DNA from: Kuschelorhynchus macadamiae
Lineage: Eukaryota > Arthropoda > Insecta > Coleoptera > Curculionidae
Length of the DNA stretch: 64,000 nucleotides
Assembly: GCA_030620095.1 (NCBI GenBank)
Contig: JAUTXW010002403.1
Coordinates: 62,001-126,000 of the forward strand
Reading direction: 5' to 3'
The notes beneath the pieces are model-generated. The model worked only from the letters and a program-made list of their open reading frames with translations, searched no databases and was not told where the DNA came from. Shown here in pieces: positions 23,053-34,058 of the stretch; the stretch's first letter is position 1, and every line of letters begins with the position of its first letter. The position numbers and the translations under genes are program-made.

Positions 23053-24840
23053 ATGGATCCAGATAGTTTTCAAAATATACCAAGCAAACTTTTTTATGGA
23101 AAAAAAGTAAAAACTGCGCGACAAACAGTATTTCACATAAGGGATGTGCCTAGTGAAAGCGAAGATTCCGAACTCTCCGACGACGAACTTCAGGAGAGTC
23201 CTGGGCCAGAAGTAGAAGATTTGGATGATAATATCAGCAGTGATGAAGATCCAGAAGACACGATACCCTTATCAGTCCTAAGACAACGTCTGAACTATAC
23301 CGACCTTTCTCAAATAAAATGGAGAGAGACCAGAACCCAACGTGATGAAGTAAATACTCAATTTCTAGGAGCTACACTTTTACCTGATGAAATTTTGCAA
23401 CTTGACACTCCCTATAAGTTGCTTTCTTTTTTTCTATCCGAAGACTTCTTCACTGAAACTGCTCGTCAAACTTGCATTTACAGTGTTCAACAAAACCCTA
23501 ATATGCCATTGACAACAGGAGTTGAGGAACTTCGACGTTTTGTTGGAATTATTTATTGGACTTCTCTCGTTCGACAGCCGACGACAAGAAGGCATTGGTC
23601 TCCAAACACTCGATTTCCACAAATTGCAGATGTGATGACTATAAACCACTTCGAAAGGCTAAAGAAGAATATTCACTTTGCAGATAATTCAGCGAATACC
23701 AGAAGTATCGACAAAATTATGCCAGTTTTAGACCACATAAAAACAGCCTGTAAAAAATTACCTGTTGAAGAAAATTTGTCATGCGATGAACAAATCATAC
23801 CGTTCAAAGGACGAATTAGTCTAAAAACTTATAAACCCAAAAAACCCCACAAATGGGGGTACAAAATGTGGGTCCTTTCTGGAGTTTCTGGAATATCATA
23901 CAACTTTGAGCTTTTTGGAGACAAAGATGCAACGCAGGTCATACAAGGAGAACCAAATTTAGGATCAGCAAGTAACGTAATTGTCCGATTATGTAGAGAT
24001 GTGCCTTCAAATATAAATCATAAAATATATTATGATAACTATTTTTCTTCACTACCCCTTATTGCTTACTTAGCGAATAAAGGAATCCATAGTGTTGGAA
24101 CTATTAGACAAAACCGGCTCAAAAATTTCAATCCTAAGACCGAAAAAGAAATGAAAGCAAAAGGCAGAGGAGCAATGGAAGAAAAATCAATAACTTTGGG
24201 AGGCACTGAGATTAGAACAGTACAGTGGTATGACAATAAAATTGTGACTTTGGCATCATCATATTGCGGTACTGAGCCGGTTCGCAAAGTCAAAAGATTT
24301 TTTAAAGCTGAGAACACTAGGAAGGAAGTTGATTGTCCCGATATTGTAGGAGTTTATAATAAACACATGGGAGGTGTGGACCTCCAGGATTCATTACTTG
24401 GTTTGTACCCCATAAAAATGAAAAGCCGCAAATGGTATCACAGAATATTTTATCACATGCTTGATGTTGTTGTGGTAAATGCCTGGATACTTGACAGAAA
24501 AATTAAAAAACAACTGGGACAAGAGAACAATATTATCCCACTTTTGACATTCAAAACGGAACTGGCCATGCAGCTGTGCAATAGAGGTTTACCAAATAGT
24601 CACAAAAGAGGGCGACCAAGTAATGAAGCTTTGCCTGTGCCAAAACGAAGATGTCAAGAAGCTGGACCATCCAGAACAGTTCAATTGGATAGTATTGGGC
24701 ATTGGCCAAATTGGACGGTGGAACGAGAGCGTTGCAAATTTCTGCAATGTAACGGGAAATCTAGAGTGAAATGTTCAAAGTGTAAAGTACATCTTTGTTG
24801 TAATAAAAAAAACTGTTTTGTTAAGTTCCATACTGCCTAA
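23053..24840 (+). CDS. piggyBac transposase, intact, 595 aa
   Basis: Catalyses TTAA-specific cut-and-paste transposition in the nucleus. The order is an acidic N-terminal region (SEDSELSDDELQ, about residues 35-65), a DDE_Tnp_1_7 core, and a C-terminal Cys-rich domain (residues ~555-590: CKFLQC, CSKC, CCNKKNC). Catalytic Asp candidates are D245 (LSCDEQ), D328 (YYDNYF) and D443 (MGGVDLQD), in the same order and near the same spacing as in known piggyBac enzymes. Length is normal for the family, and there are no introns, stops or shifts. The start ATG at 23053 follows the sequence AGAAT and is the first ATG of the long frame. Being complete within intact ends and TTAA sites, it may be active. 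Confidence 0.96.
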   Translation: MDPDSFQNIPSKLFYGKKVKTARQTVFHIRDVPSESEDSELSDDELQESPGPEVEDLDDNISSDEDPEDTIPLSVLRQRLNYTDLSQIKWRETRTQRDEVNTQFLGATLLPDEILQLDTPYKLLSFFLSEDFFTETARQTCIYSVQQNPNMPLTTGVEELRRFVGIIYWTSLVRQPTTRRHWSPNTRFPQIADVMTINHFERLKKNIHFADNSANTRSIDKIMPVLDHIKTACKKLPVEENLSCDEQIIPFKGRISLKTYKPKKPHKWGYKMWVLSGVSGISYNFELFGDKDATQVIQGEPNLGSASNVIVRLCRDVPSNINHKIYYDNYFSSLPLIAYLANKGIHSVGTIRQNRLKNFNPKTEKEMKAKGRGAMEEKSITLGGTEIRTVQWYDNKIVTLASSYCGTEPVRKVKRFFKAENTRKEVDCPDIVGVYNKHMGGVDLQDSLLGLYPIKMKSRKWYHRIFYHMLDVVVVNAWILDRKIKKQLGQENNIIPLLTFKTELAMQLCNRGLPNSHKRGRPSNEALPVPKRRCQEAGPSRTVQLDSIGHWPNWTVERERCKFLQCNGKSRVKCSKCKVHLCCNKKNCFVKFHTA

Positions 24841-24903
24841 AATAAACACATAATTAAAATATTTATTTTTTTACACACCTTTATAAAACATTAGCCCACA
24901 AAG

Positions 24904-24917
24904 TTCCCATTCGGGAA
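24904..24917. promoter_or_regulatory. Palindrome TTCCCATTCGGGAA, piggyBac right subterminal
   Basis: Counterpart of the left-end palindromes, 64 bp after the transposase stop codon and about 145 bp inside the right inverted end. Confidence 0.55.
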
Positions 24918-25067
24918 CATTTAACTTTTTCATCAAAAACCAAAAATTTTGAAAAAAAATGTATTTTTAATACCCATAGGTCAAAAAGTACGTGAAATGC
25001 CATTAAAAGAGATTTTTTTTAATATCATCAATTTTTTTTTGGAAATTCATGCAATAGAGGGTTAACA

Positions 25068-25345
25068 TTGCTAAAGCGCATAGTCTATCTTGGCCCAACT
25101 CCTCAACAAAATGTATAAGCCCTCGAAAAACCCTTGGATTTTCAGACAAAGCCGTTTCATCATGGCCACGTAGTGCCAGCTCGAATGCCCCACAAAATGT
25201 TACACAATCTGTGATTTCGTTTAAAATATAACGATTTTTGGATACATTTTTATTAAAATCTCTAAGGGATTTTCTATAAACTGTGTCTAGCTGAGTGCGA
25301 ATATCAACACTTCCGACCGTAGCATAGTTTATATTTTTGCACTAG
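25068..25345 (-). pseudogene. hAT element 2 transposase, N-terminal/middle piece
   Basis: The minus strand reads ATVGSVDIRTQLDTVYRKSL, SKNRYILNEITDCVTFCGAF and ELALRGHDETALSENPRVFR, then FVEELGQDRLCALAM. The ELALRGHDE motif marks the early part of ZMYM1-like hAT transposases, while QDRLCALAM is C-terminal. The whole catalytic centre has therefore been deleted between FVEE and LGQDRL before piggyBac arrived at the following TTAA. Confidence 0.75.
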
Positions 25346-25900
25346 TCACTACCAACATTTTATTTTCTGTATATTTCCAACTCACACATGAATCATAAAA
25401 ATAAAAAAAAATATATATATATTACAAAAAACAGTATAAAAATCAATTTTCATCGATTAAAATCGTCCGAAACAATATCGAGTTAGAATATCGACCGCGC
25501 GGCCTCTGAACATTTGAACTTCCGCATGCCGACGTGATGCCGCGACCGCTCGATCGAATTATGAGAAGAGACCGGCTGATGACCCAAATCGCGATTTCAT
25601 ATTCCATTTGCTATCACGGTCGGCTGCCGTTCGGTAGCTGTGAAATCTTCGGGTACTTTCGTTAAGCTTTAAGGTAATCAGGGCAATTCGGACTACCCAG
25701 CATAGCTTAATATAGCGTATTTTATTATGCCTAACGAACGCAACGAGACCTTTCGAACAGCCGCGCGCGGCTAACAGTGTAGCGTATTTAACTTTTCCCA
25801 AGGTTCCCGTTTTATTACAACTATTAGGACGGAAGGTCAAACGAATAATTTATTTTCTGAAATATTTTTTTGGGGGGTCATTGACCAAATGACCCTATGG
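25346..25900. other. hAT element 2, 5' non-coding part
   Basis: Lies between the right inverted end and the transposase remnant. GC is higher at 25490-25760. An open minus-strand frame here has no recognisable motif. Confidence 0.5.
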
Positions 25901-25922
25901 AAGAGCCGCCACTGGCGTGTAT

Positions 25923-26690
25923 ACAGTTTGGAGTTATAGAAGGGGTAATTTACAATTTTTTCCTACATTAAGCAAATCTGACGAACAAAAAAAAATAGGC
26001 ACTTGACATATAGCACACAAGCCTTATACCCTTCTTCGTACAATATAATAATATTGTATAAACTTCAATGTTCAGAATCCGCCAACAACGTGAATTTTAA
26101 ATAATTTTTGTCATCGATTCGTATGGGGGAGGGGCAATTACCCCCCTCCTTGTATATGCGCATGGCTGCAGATAAAATGTCAAATTTAAAGAGAGCCGCT
26201 TTATCTGCACTTCATGCCATATGTGATTATGATTCGACTGGTGGATTTTACAAAAAAGGTAGTTGAGTTATCTGAGGTTATTTGTAACACCGCCCTAACT
26301 TTACATTGCAATTAGTTTTGACATTAATTAAATTATTGTTTAATAACTGAAAATATAAAAACACTTGTTCAATTGATTTTGGAAATACTATAAACATCGA
26401 GGTTAATGCGTTGTAATCTTTATAAATTTGAGTCTAAGATATATTTTAACAACCGCTTTCTTTCGAAGTAAAATTCGTATTTTTTGTGGATAAACTTTCA
26501 TTCTGGAAAGCATTCCAAAAAGCCAGCGCTGATGAACTATTGGCTGTCGCGAACTTGGGAACTAAAGATACGGATGAGAGAGTTTATTCTCAATCGGGGC
26601 AAAAAAACCAGTTTATTTCTATTTTTAAATTCGAAAATGTCTAAGCAACCCATTACGATATCAGTACAGGGTAAGTAGATTTAAATCTGC
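25923..26690. other. Intergenic, no gene recognised
   Basis: AT-rich apart from a GGGGGAGGGG/CCCCCCTCC hairpin near 26126-26150. No gene seen. Confidence 0.45.
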
Positions 26691-26694
26691 GAGA

Positions 26695-27805
26695 GGTTAT
26701 GGGGTATGAGACCAAAACAGCTATATTGGTTGTACCTAACGCTCATAATACCAATGATAGCATATGGTTCTGTATCCTGGTGGAGCAAGGGACAACAAAT
26801 TGTTGCCCAAGCAAGAAGCAATGAGGACAACATACAGACTCCACCATGTCACCAACAGCATGGTGGATAGCACGAGTCACACGGAATCATTCAACATGCT
26901 GAAAGTTGTGAAAAACCATTACATATTGGGAATGCCATCGGACCTGCTACCAAAAACTGTTATTACACAGCAACCCTACTCCATGATCTTCCCAGGGAGA
27001 AAGGAGTGGGATCAGAATAAATCTGATCTACTGAAAGGAGAGCTGTGCCTATTCACAGGCTCCAAAAAAGGTGTAGGAGCTGGGATCCATGGGGTAAGGC
27101 CGAAGGTTGCTCTGTCAGTAAGCCTGGGCAACAACTCCTCAATATTCATGCTATCGAATTGTGTGCTAGAATGTTGCAGGACCAACAAATAACACATAAA
27201 ACGATAACAATATTCTCGGATGGTCAAGCGGCCCTTAAAGCACTTGAAGCGAGTCATTGCACATCCAAAACAGTTTGGAACCAAAAACCAGGACATGCGG
27301 GTTTAGAGGGAAATGAGTCTGCGGATTTTCTAGCAAAGAAAGGAGCAGAGACAAGATTTGTGGGACCTGAACCAGCTTTAGGAGTAGCCCATGAAACGGC
27401 CAAGCGCGCAATTTTGGACTTGGTTGAGGAAAAAGCTAATCTCTATTGGCTTGGACTGCCAGATCTGTCCCATGCAAAGGCATTTATCCCCATTCCTATG
27501 AAGAAGAGGATAACAGAAAATCTGTTAAATATGAATAGAATTAAGCTCAAAACTCAGCAGGAGGCCTATACACTGGCCATTGTGGTCTAAGATATCACAT
27601 GCACAGGATGGGGCTTTCACACAGCCAGCCATGTGCTGTGTGAATGCCCGGCAGCTGCGACGATAAGGTTCTCCATATTGATAAGATCAATGATAAGAGT
27701 CATTGAGGATTTCGAGTTGCTTGGGGAAGTGTAAACATAGGTGTGAGCCACAATAGACCACAGAGTCGAGGTGGAGTGTCGGTTTGATCCACTCACTTTT
27801 AACCT
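26695..27805 (+). pseudogene. LINE (Jockey/R1-like) 3' end with RNase H domain, copy 1
   Basis: Plus-strand blocks: LIIPMIAYGSV (about 26745), a YRLHHVTNSMVDSTSHTE stretch, then the RNase H domain: GELCLFTGSKKGVGAGIHG (27030, the first catalytic Asp of FTDGSK deleted), AIELCARMLQDQQITHKTI, FSDGQAALKALE (catalytic Asp) and GHAGLEGNESAD (27295). The usual QTVWN-to-PGHAG interval is shortened. The C-terminus has YWLGLPDLSHAKAFI and MNRIK. The 3' end is near 27805, after a CCACTCACTTTTAACC tail sequence shared with the copy at 47811. Several frame changes make it inactive. Its position after RT motifs is typical of I/R1-type LINEs. Confidence 0.85.
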
Positions 27806-28389
27806 AAATAGATTTACTAGACAGTATGAAATAAAAAAATGTAACTAGAGTAAGAATCAGGAAGGAAAACTAACCTACTAACTATTATTAATAACAACAA
27901 CAACTCCAAATAATAGTGCTTTTAGTTCAAATTTTTATTATTAATGGTAAGGTTTGTCGTGCAATTCGTATTATTGCAAAGTTTTAGTTCCTTTGGCATT
28001 TCATTTTATAGAACTGAGAGAGATTATTGCACTGTTCTCAAATGTTTTGGTTTTCTTGAACAAATGGTACAACTCTTGTATTTTGGACAAGACGGGGGGA
28101 TGATGTTTTTTCTCTGCCAACGATCCTTCCGAAATTTCAAATGTAATCCAATTAGCTATATAAACCTTTATACCATATTCTATTAAGAATTTCAAAACCT
28201 CCCAACAATAAAACTTGGCTTTCAAAATTCTGCGATAATGCCAGACTGGTGAAAAATTCGTACTCATAAAAAATTCCTCAAAAATCCTACTTCAGAAAAT
28301 CCAAAAACGTGGCACGAAATAATTAGAATCACATAATTCTCGACGCCTGAAGTGCCGTCAATATACGCATAAAAGGCAAAGTTCTTTCT
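27806..28389. other. Intergenic, no gene recognised
   Basis: Open frames on both strands at 27944-28267 have no recognisable motif. The last 150 bp may be the degraded start of the following LINE. Confidence 0.4.
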
Positions 28390-28810
28390 TGCCAAAATGG
28401 GAGCCAATCCTTTTGGTCGTTTGCTTACCAAAAATATTAATCAAAACGTCTACAAAAGCTCATTTCCACCCCTAACTTCTGGTAACGAAATCGTCTCCAC
28501 GTCTAAAGCCAAGGCTGAGCATTTTGCGAAACAATTCGCTGCAAATTCTATTTTAATCCCTCCTTTTCATTTCCTCCTTCCATCAATACCAGGTTTGCCC
28601 TACCAAGGTTAAAAAGGTATGACGTATGCTCAAAACACTTAAAACTAAAAAATCCTCTGGCCTTGATGATATTCCGGCAAGTCCTAAAAAATTGCGCTTC
28701 TGAACTGGCGGCTATCCTTACCAAGTTATTCCAAATGTCCTATGATCAGAGCATTTTTCTAAAAACTGGACATCTGACCGTGTATAGCCTGTTCCCAAAA
28801 AGGATTCATT
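28390..28810 (+). pseudogene. LINE (Jockey-like) reverse transcriptase, 5' half
   Basis: Reads KSSFPPLTSGNEIVSTSKAK, AEHFAKQFAANSIL, then in shifted frames LKTKKSSGLDDIP-like and VLKNCASELAAILTKLFQMS, with PKK just before 28810. This is the region before and in RT block 1 to 2 of Jockey-type LINEs. Reading resumes at 31391 after a 2.58-kb hAT insertion. Confidence 0.8.
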
Positions 28811-31390
28811 CAGGTGAAGTAGGTGAAGTGCTACTTCACCAAGAAAAATAAACAAGCAAACATCTAACTATATTTATTATATATCTCTTAAAATTTTAGT
28901 TACATTCATTTATTCACCTAATTGGCAAAAAATAAATTGTACATCTCGAATAAATACTTTACTTGACCGTTGGCGGCATGTCTTTTTAAAACTTTCAGTC
29001 GAACTTTATTATAACAACTATAACAGTGGCGCAAACCGCTTCGACATTGCTGGAGGTGCTATGTTTAGTTTACGATTTTTCGACTATGTTGCCATGACAA
29101 CGCGTACGCGATGACGTCAAGCGCAGGGAAGAATAATGTTAACCAGCGCCATGCAACGCTCTCGGCGAAGTGCTGCCACAGTACACTACACCCACGTGTC
29201 GTTCAGTTTGGGGTGGTTGTTTACTTTTATTTTCGCGGTGAGTTCCTTTGCAGTTTGCTTGACTGTTTTGTGTTATATTTATTTATGGTGTTGTTACAAC
29301 TTTATTTGGTGTCGGGTTTATGAATGTACATTATTAGTTGATTATAATATTTACGCTTTACAATGAATCCGATCACGGACGGGGTTTACATTTTGTTAGA
29401 AACTCCATTTAATCGATGGAAGGAACAAGATCAGAGAGATGTATTAAATGGACAGCCAAGGTTTGACTTGGCAATTTCCGCAAAAAAAGAAATAAAAAAA
29501 GTGGGAGAACATGGAATGTAAGTTTTAAGTCATATTGGTTTTTGGCGTTCAAATGGTTATGTAGTAGTCAAATATTACAAAAATTGTTTTGCTGGCCTTG
29601 TTCACTATATTCCAATAAATATTCAGTGTGGAATAAGGAAGGATTTGCAGGTATGTTAAATATATCAAGGTCTTTACATAAACATGAAGACTCGGCGGAG
29701 CATTTAAAATGCAAATTAATGATAAAAACATTTGTAAAAAATCAAAACACTATAGCTGACGCTTTAAAAGAAAATGCTAAACTATATAAAATACATTTTA
29801 ACGAAAACGTCCGGTTAAATAGACTATTTATGTGTTTGGTAATAGTGTACCTTGCAAAACAAGAGTTAGCCTTTCTCGGCCATGATGAGAGCAGCGAGTC
29901 AATAAACAGGGGGAATTTTAAAGAGCTTTTAGGTTTATTAATATCGAGAAGGTCCCAAGAACTAAAAGATCATTACGAAAAAATTAAAAGTGTTTTTACT
30001 AGTGACTCGAAAACTATTCAAAATGAAATAATTGAATGCATTTCTGATTATTTAAATGATCATGTAAAAATGAAATAATGAACACACAGTTTTTTTCTGT
30101 GCAAGTGGATGACACCACTGATATTACGCAAACCTCCCAGTGCTCCATAATTTTAAGATCTGTTAATTCAGAAGGTTCAACAGTCGAGAGATTCTTAGGA
30201 TTTTATATTTATGTCAGCTTCTATAGAACGTCGGAGAATTTATATTCTCTATTGTTGGCAATGTTACGATCGCACAAGTGTGATGTCTAGGCATTAAAAT
30301 GGCGTTCAAAAAAAAAATAAAAGAAAAAGCCCCGCAGGCTGTATTTGTCCATTGTCTTGCGCATCGTCTTAACCTTGTGATGCAGCAAAGTCTAAAAAAT
30401 ATTTCTAAATGTCGAATTTTTTTTTGCAAGCCTTAGTGGTATTCCCTCATTTTTTCATCACTCAGCCAAACGAACCTATGCTATGCTCAAATTCACGTTT
30501 CTGACATTAGTGTTTAATGACATTTTCTCAATCACGGACATACTATTTGACGTTCCTCAAAAAAAATCGCTTGACATTCATTTTTGCATATCCAATATAA
30601 AACGCTGTCGTGAGGCGCTCTATAAAAAAAGAAATGAACATTTTTTTTAATACCATGTTTGATAAAGCAAATTCTATTACAGAAATAAATCATTACAAAC
30701 GTGAGCTTGCTAAGCTTTCATCTAAAGAAATTAGGGCTAAGTATAGAACCCTTTTTTATGAAATATTGGACTATATTTTAATGGAAATGACACTAAGATT
30801 TCAAGACTGTGAAAAACTTACATTTTTATGTTTGGCAGATTCTGCTAAATTTTCCGACTGGCCCGTTTGAAGATGTGTTACAGTTATATGGGGAAATATT
30901 TTCAAAAAGTCAACGACTTAAAAATGAGCTTGGTCTTATGTTTGCCAATGAGAGTAACTGGAATATATCGCTGCAAGATCAAGTGAAAAAAATTAATGAA
31001 AATAAAGATATTTTTACCGAAGCATATAAACTGTTTTCCCTTGTTTTGACAATACCGTCGACAAGTACTTCAGTGGAAAGAAGTTTTTCTTGCCTCAAAC
31101 GTGTAAAAATGTATTTAAGAAATACAATATCTCAAGAAAGACTTACTTCTCTAGGCAATATTTCAGTTCAAAAGGAATTTCTGGAGGAGATTAGGGCAAC
31201 TCATCCATTTTATGAGGATGTTATAAATAAATTTGCTGCTATGAGGGATAGGAGAATTGATTTAGTATACAAGATTTAGGTAAGTCGTAAAAAAATATTC
31301 TACCCCCTCCACATATAAAAAAATTCTGGAAAAAAAAAATTATTGCGATATTTTCTTGGTTCATTTGCACTTCACTTGCTTTTTCACCTC
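28811..31390 (+). mobile_element. hAT element 3, inserted in a LINE
   Basis: Starts CAGGTGAAGTAGGTGAAGTG and ends CACTTCACTTGCTTTTTCACCT, imperfect inverted ends. LINE coding sequence is interrupted precisely at both sides. I could not see a clear 8-bp duplication; the right terminal base or target copy has changed. Confidence 0.78.
29363..31279 (+). pseudogene. hAT transposase (ZMYM1/TTF-finger type), broken
   Basis: An ATG at 29363 opens MNPITDGVYILLETPFNRWK. A TTF-type zinc finger follows in 29542-30075 (LQKLFCWPCSLYSNKYSVW, HEDSAEHLKCK), with ELAFLGHDESSESINRGNF. The catalytic core starts at 30078 (FFSVQVDDTTDITQTSQCS). HCLAHRLNLVMQQSL is in a shifted frame near 30350. The C-terminus spans 30610-31279 (YRTLFYEILDYI, LTIPSTSTSVERSFSCLKRV, the catalytic Glu and dimerisation region). 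Frame changes fall at about 30075, 30280-30300, 30600 and 30850, so it is inactive. Compared with hAT element 1 it retains the middle part. Confidence 0.85.
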
Positions 31391-32480
31391 TAACTACGGA
31401 TTCATATCCCTCCTCCCGGTTAGGAGTAGGCAGTGGAGAAGTATATCAATAATAAACTTTTAAATTACAATACGGCTTTCTCCACCAAGAACCCACACCA
31501 AATTTTCTTACCTTCGTAACCCACATTTGGAGTAACTACATCGAATTCCACGGAGAACCCCACATTATTGTCCTCAAGTCTGGTATAACGCACTTAATAA
31601 ACATCCTGCCTATGGTTTTCCTCCAAAACTTTGTATTCAGTTCCAGTTTTCTTTCCAACAAAAGTATCTCTGTAATGGTTGACGGCCATTCATGAAAGTT
31701 TCACCAAATCAATGCAGATTTTCCACAGGGTTCAGTGTTGGCATCTACCCTATTCCTCCCGCACATTAATGATCTGCTTTCTTCTCCCAGCAATTCTATT
31801 CACCGCTATGCTGACAATAGTACACACTACTCCAATATGCAATTTCCCAATACTGAAATAGATGACATAGAGTAATGACTTTATCCCTAATCGAGGACCT
31901 CATTAAAAACGTAGAATGGGGAGCAAAGAACCTTGTCTAGTTTAACTCCACTGAGACACAATCTTGAACAATCAAACGTTTGAAGCCAAAGATTCCTTTC
32001 GCCTAATTGGTAGGGTAGGTAAGTACACTTTTCAGAAAAATCTTTGCTGGTATAATTGATCACACCACCTTAATTTCTACAGCAGCCGAGAAGAAATTGG
32101 GTTTTCTTTTCCGAGCTCGAAAATACTTTTCATCTGCCATTTTGTATTACACTCCGCAAATCAAGCCCAGCCTTGTTATTCGCCTGATTAAAGTGCCAAA
32201 CATCTCAAGGAAGCTTGCATCACTAGAGCATCGTCGAATTGTAGGCGATTTGTCTCTGTTTTACATATATTACCACGGATGTTCTGACGAATTAGCATCC
32301 ATTATGCCCTGCATTCCTGCTAGGGAGACATATGCATCCCTTCACCATGCAACTGCAATGACCAAGGACCTCCCATTTTGTTCGCTCATTTATTGCCAAA
32401 GTGTCTCGATTATAGAATGTGTTACCAGTAAACTTTCCCTGTCGCCACTTAAAGCAACCACGGTACTTATCTAGTACTTA
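31391..32480 (+). pseudogene. LINE (Jockey-like) reverse transcriptase, 3' half
   Basis: Resumes with SNYGFISLLPV (block SNYRPISLLP), then VMVDGHS near 31675, an INADFPQGSVLASTLFLPHI stretch (block VPQGSVLAP), INDLLSSPSNSIHRYAD (the YADD box now YADN), and after shifts the C-terminal region LFRARKYFSSAILYYTPQI, LASLEHRRIVGDLSLFY and YHGCSDELASIMP. The lost second Asp of YADD and several shifts show it is dead. No RNase H domain follows, unlike the 26695 LINE, so this is a different family. Confidence 0.85.
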
Positions 32481-32684
32481 GGCCTTCGTGGTCTGCTCAC
32501 AGATAAAAAAAATGTAGAGTATTGAAGTTAACAGAAGAACAATATCTCCCGGCTCAAAAAAGAAAACCAATTTCTTAGCGGTTACTGTGGCAATTGTAAT
32601 GTTATCATTCCAACGTAGATGCTGATGAAAAGAGATAGCAGATAGATTATAGGAAGAAATATTTGATTATTTATTTAAATGGTG

Positions 32685-32870
32685 TGGGTGTTGGGAGTCA
32701 GTTCAACGACACTAAGACACAGATATGTTCATTACCGAAGAATCAAAACTCACACCGTCCAAAAAATAATCTCAAATCCTTGAAGTCAAAGATTCCTTTA
32801 ACCTCGTTGGTACCGCTTTTCAAACAGGATATATGCAACATAATCATAACCATTAATTAACTGTTTACAG
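32685..32870 (+). pseudogene. LINE fragment of the same family
   Basis: QFNDTKTQICSLPKNQNSH and LKSLKSKIPLTSLV correspond to the segment of the 31391 LINE near 31930-32010 (FNSTETQSCTI-like, RLKPKIPFALIG-like). A separate 3' truncated copy. Confidence 0.6.
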
Positions 32871-32953
32871 CATCAGCAGCTGAATATTCATTTATCCTGA
32901 TAACTTGTACACGTTTTATAGATCCAGATCCATCTTTGAATAATTTTCTTATA

Positions 32954-34056
32954 AAGGATGTTCAAATTTGAGGTTGCTTTTTGAATATTCTGCCACTGAC
33001 ATTGGTTCTATGTATTTGTCGCCGTTGACGTTTAAGTAGTAAAAATATCGCGGTGTCAAGCGATGTTTAGTTATGGAGCGTTATAAGGTTGAACAACGCG
33101 CGTTTTTAGTAGAGACCTATTATAAATATGCAGAAAATGTTGCAAAAACGGTTAGAAAAGGCCGTATGGAGTTTTGAAGAACTAATGCTTCTTCAAAAAC
33201 TGCTGGAAAGTTAACAAAAAAAATTGAGGACGTGCATAACATTTAAAGGCCTACAAAAGACAGTTAACACAAGAATTAAAACCAATTGATCATGAAGCAC
33301 GGCGTATCTTTGTTAATTGGGCCTTGTAAAGAAAGGAAGGAAATCGTGAGTTTTTTAACAAAATTATCTTCAGTGATGAAGCGCATTTTCATTTCGGGGG
33401 ATATGTAAACAAACAGAACTGCCGACTATGGAATGAGGAAAATCCGCGGATGATATTGGAGAAGCCACTGCACCCCCAGCGAGTTACTGTTTGGTGTGGC
33501 TTTTGGGCTAGGGATGTTATTGGCCCATACTTTTTCCAAAATGCGTAAGTGCAACAGGAGATCGGCATAGAATGATGATTCAAGACTTTTTGGATTAGAT
33601 GGGATAGATATCCAGCGTATGTGGTTTCAATAAAACGGGGCAACGCCACATACAGCCATTGAAACACTTGAACTTTTGAGGCAATGTTTTCAAGGCCGAA
33701 TAATTTCACGTAGAGGAATCGTTAACTGGCCGCTTAGGTCCTGCGATTTGACGCCCTTAGACTTCTTTCTTGAAGGAAAAGTATACTCTGATAATACTCA
33801 AACCATACAGCATCATAACATTGTTACTGCTATTGGTGAAATATCGTCGCAGTTATGTGAAAAAGTTTTAGAGAATTTTGCCAAAAGAATGATCTCCTGT
33901 CAACGGTCAAGAGGAGGTCACTTGTCCGATATTATTTTCCATTGTTAACCACCAAATTTGTACTTTTTGTAATTTAAAATATAAATTTCATACGATATAA
34001 GTAATTTGAGCGTTTTATTACGAATTCAAAAAGCAACTTCAAATTTAAATACCCTT
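32954..34056 (+). mobile_element. Mariner-like element 3, full-length ends
   Basis: Left end AAGGATGTTCAAATTTGAGG and TTGCTTTTTGAAT is mirrored at the right (ATTCAAAAAGCAACTTC, AAATTTAAATACCCTT), about 33 bp at 80-90% identity. TA target copies stand at 32952-32953 and 34057-34058. About 1.1 kb, shorter than the usual autonomous length because the transposase has internal losses. Confidence 0.85.
33073..33948 (+). pseudogene. Tc1/mariner-type (DDE_3) transposase, degraded
   Basis: The ATG at 33073 opens MERYKVEQRAFLVETYYKYA, the helix-turn-helix start of this family. Then follow EARRIFVNWAL (33295), NKIIFSDEAHFHFGGYVNKQ with the first catalytic Asp (about 33370), WCGFWARDVIGPYFFQNA (33490), MWFQ-like and NATYSH at the damaged second Asp (33615-33655), and the end block RRGIVNWPLRSCDLTPLDFF (33710), RSRGGHLSDIIFH (33905). 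The segment between ~33135 and 33280 is collapsed, and stops and shifts are frequent. Complete ends with a dead gene. Confidence 0.85.
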
Positions 34057-34058
34057 TA

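Larger units (their letters stand above)
22590..25065 (+). mobile_element. Complete piggyBac element
   Basis: The target TTAA stands at both edges (22590-22593 and 25062-25065). Inverted ends are CCCTCTATTACAT and, on the other strand, CCCTCTATTGCAT, 12 of 13 matching. A single intact transposase frame lies inside. Palindromic TTCCCAAATGGGAA words near each end are probable protein-binding sites. The insertion splits the Leu codon region of a hAT C-terminus (ALAM then LSIEK); removing the element and one TTAA restores that reading exactly, so insertion was precise. Confidence 0.95.
22383..25914 (-). mobile_element. hAT element 2, internally deleted, host of a piggyBac insertion
   Basis: Ends CAGTGGCGGCTCGTGG (left) and GAGCCGCCACTG (right) are inverted. 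Flanking octamers GCGCGTAT (22375-22382) and GCGTGTAT (25915-25922) match at 7 of 8 positions, as expected for hAT. Transposase remnants read on the minus strand on both sides of a piggyBac. Without the piggyBac the element is only about 1.06 kb, so it was already a non-autonomous deletion derivative. Confidence 0.88.

Noticed and set aside
25559..25840. 93-codon minus-strand frame as a gene
   Set aside because: Lies in the non-coding 5' part of hAT element 2 and shows no similarity to any domain I know.
33389..33709. 106-codon minus-strand frame
   Set aside because: Antisense shadow of the mariner transposase at 33073-33948.
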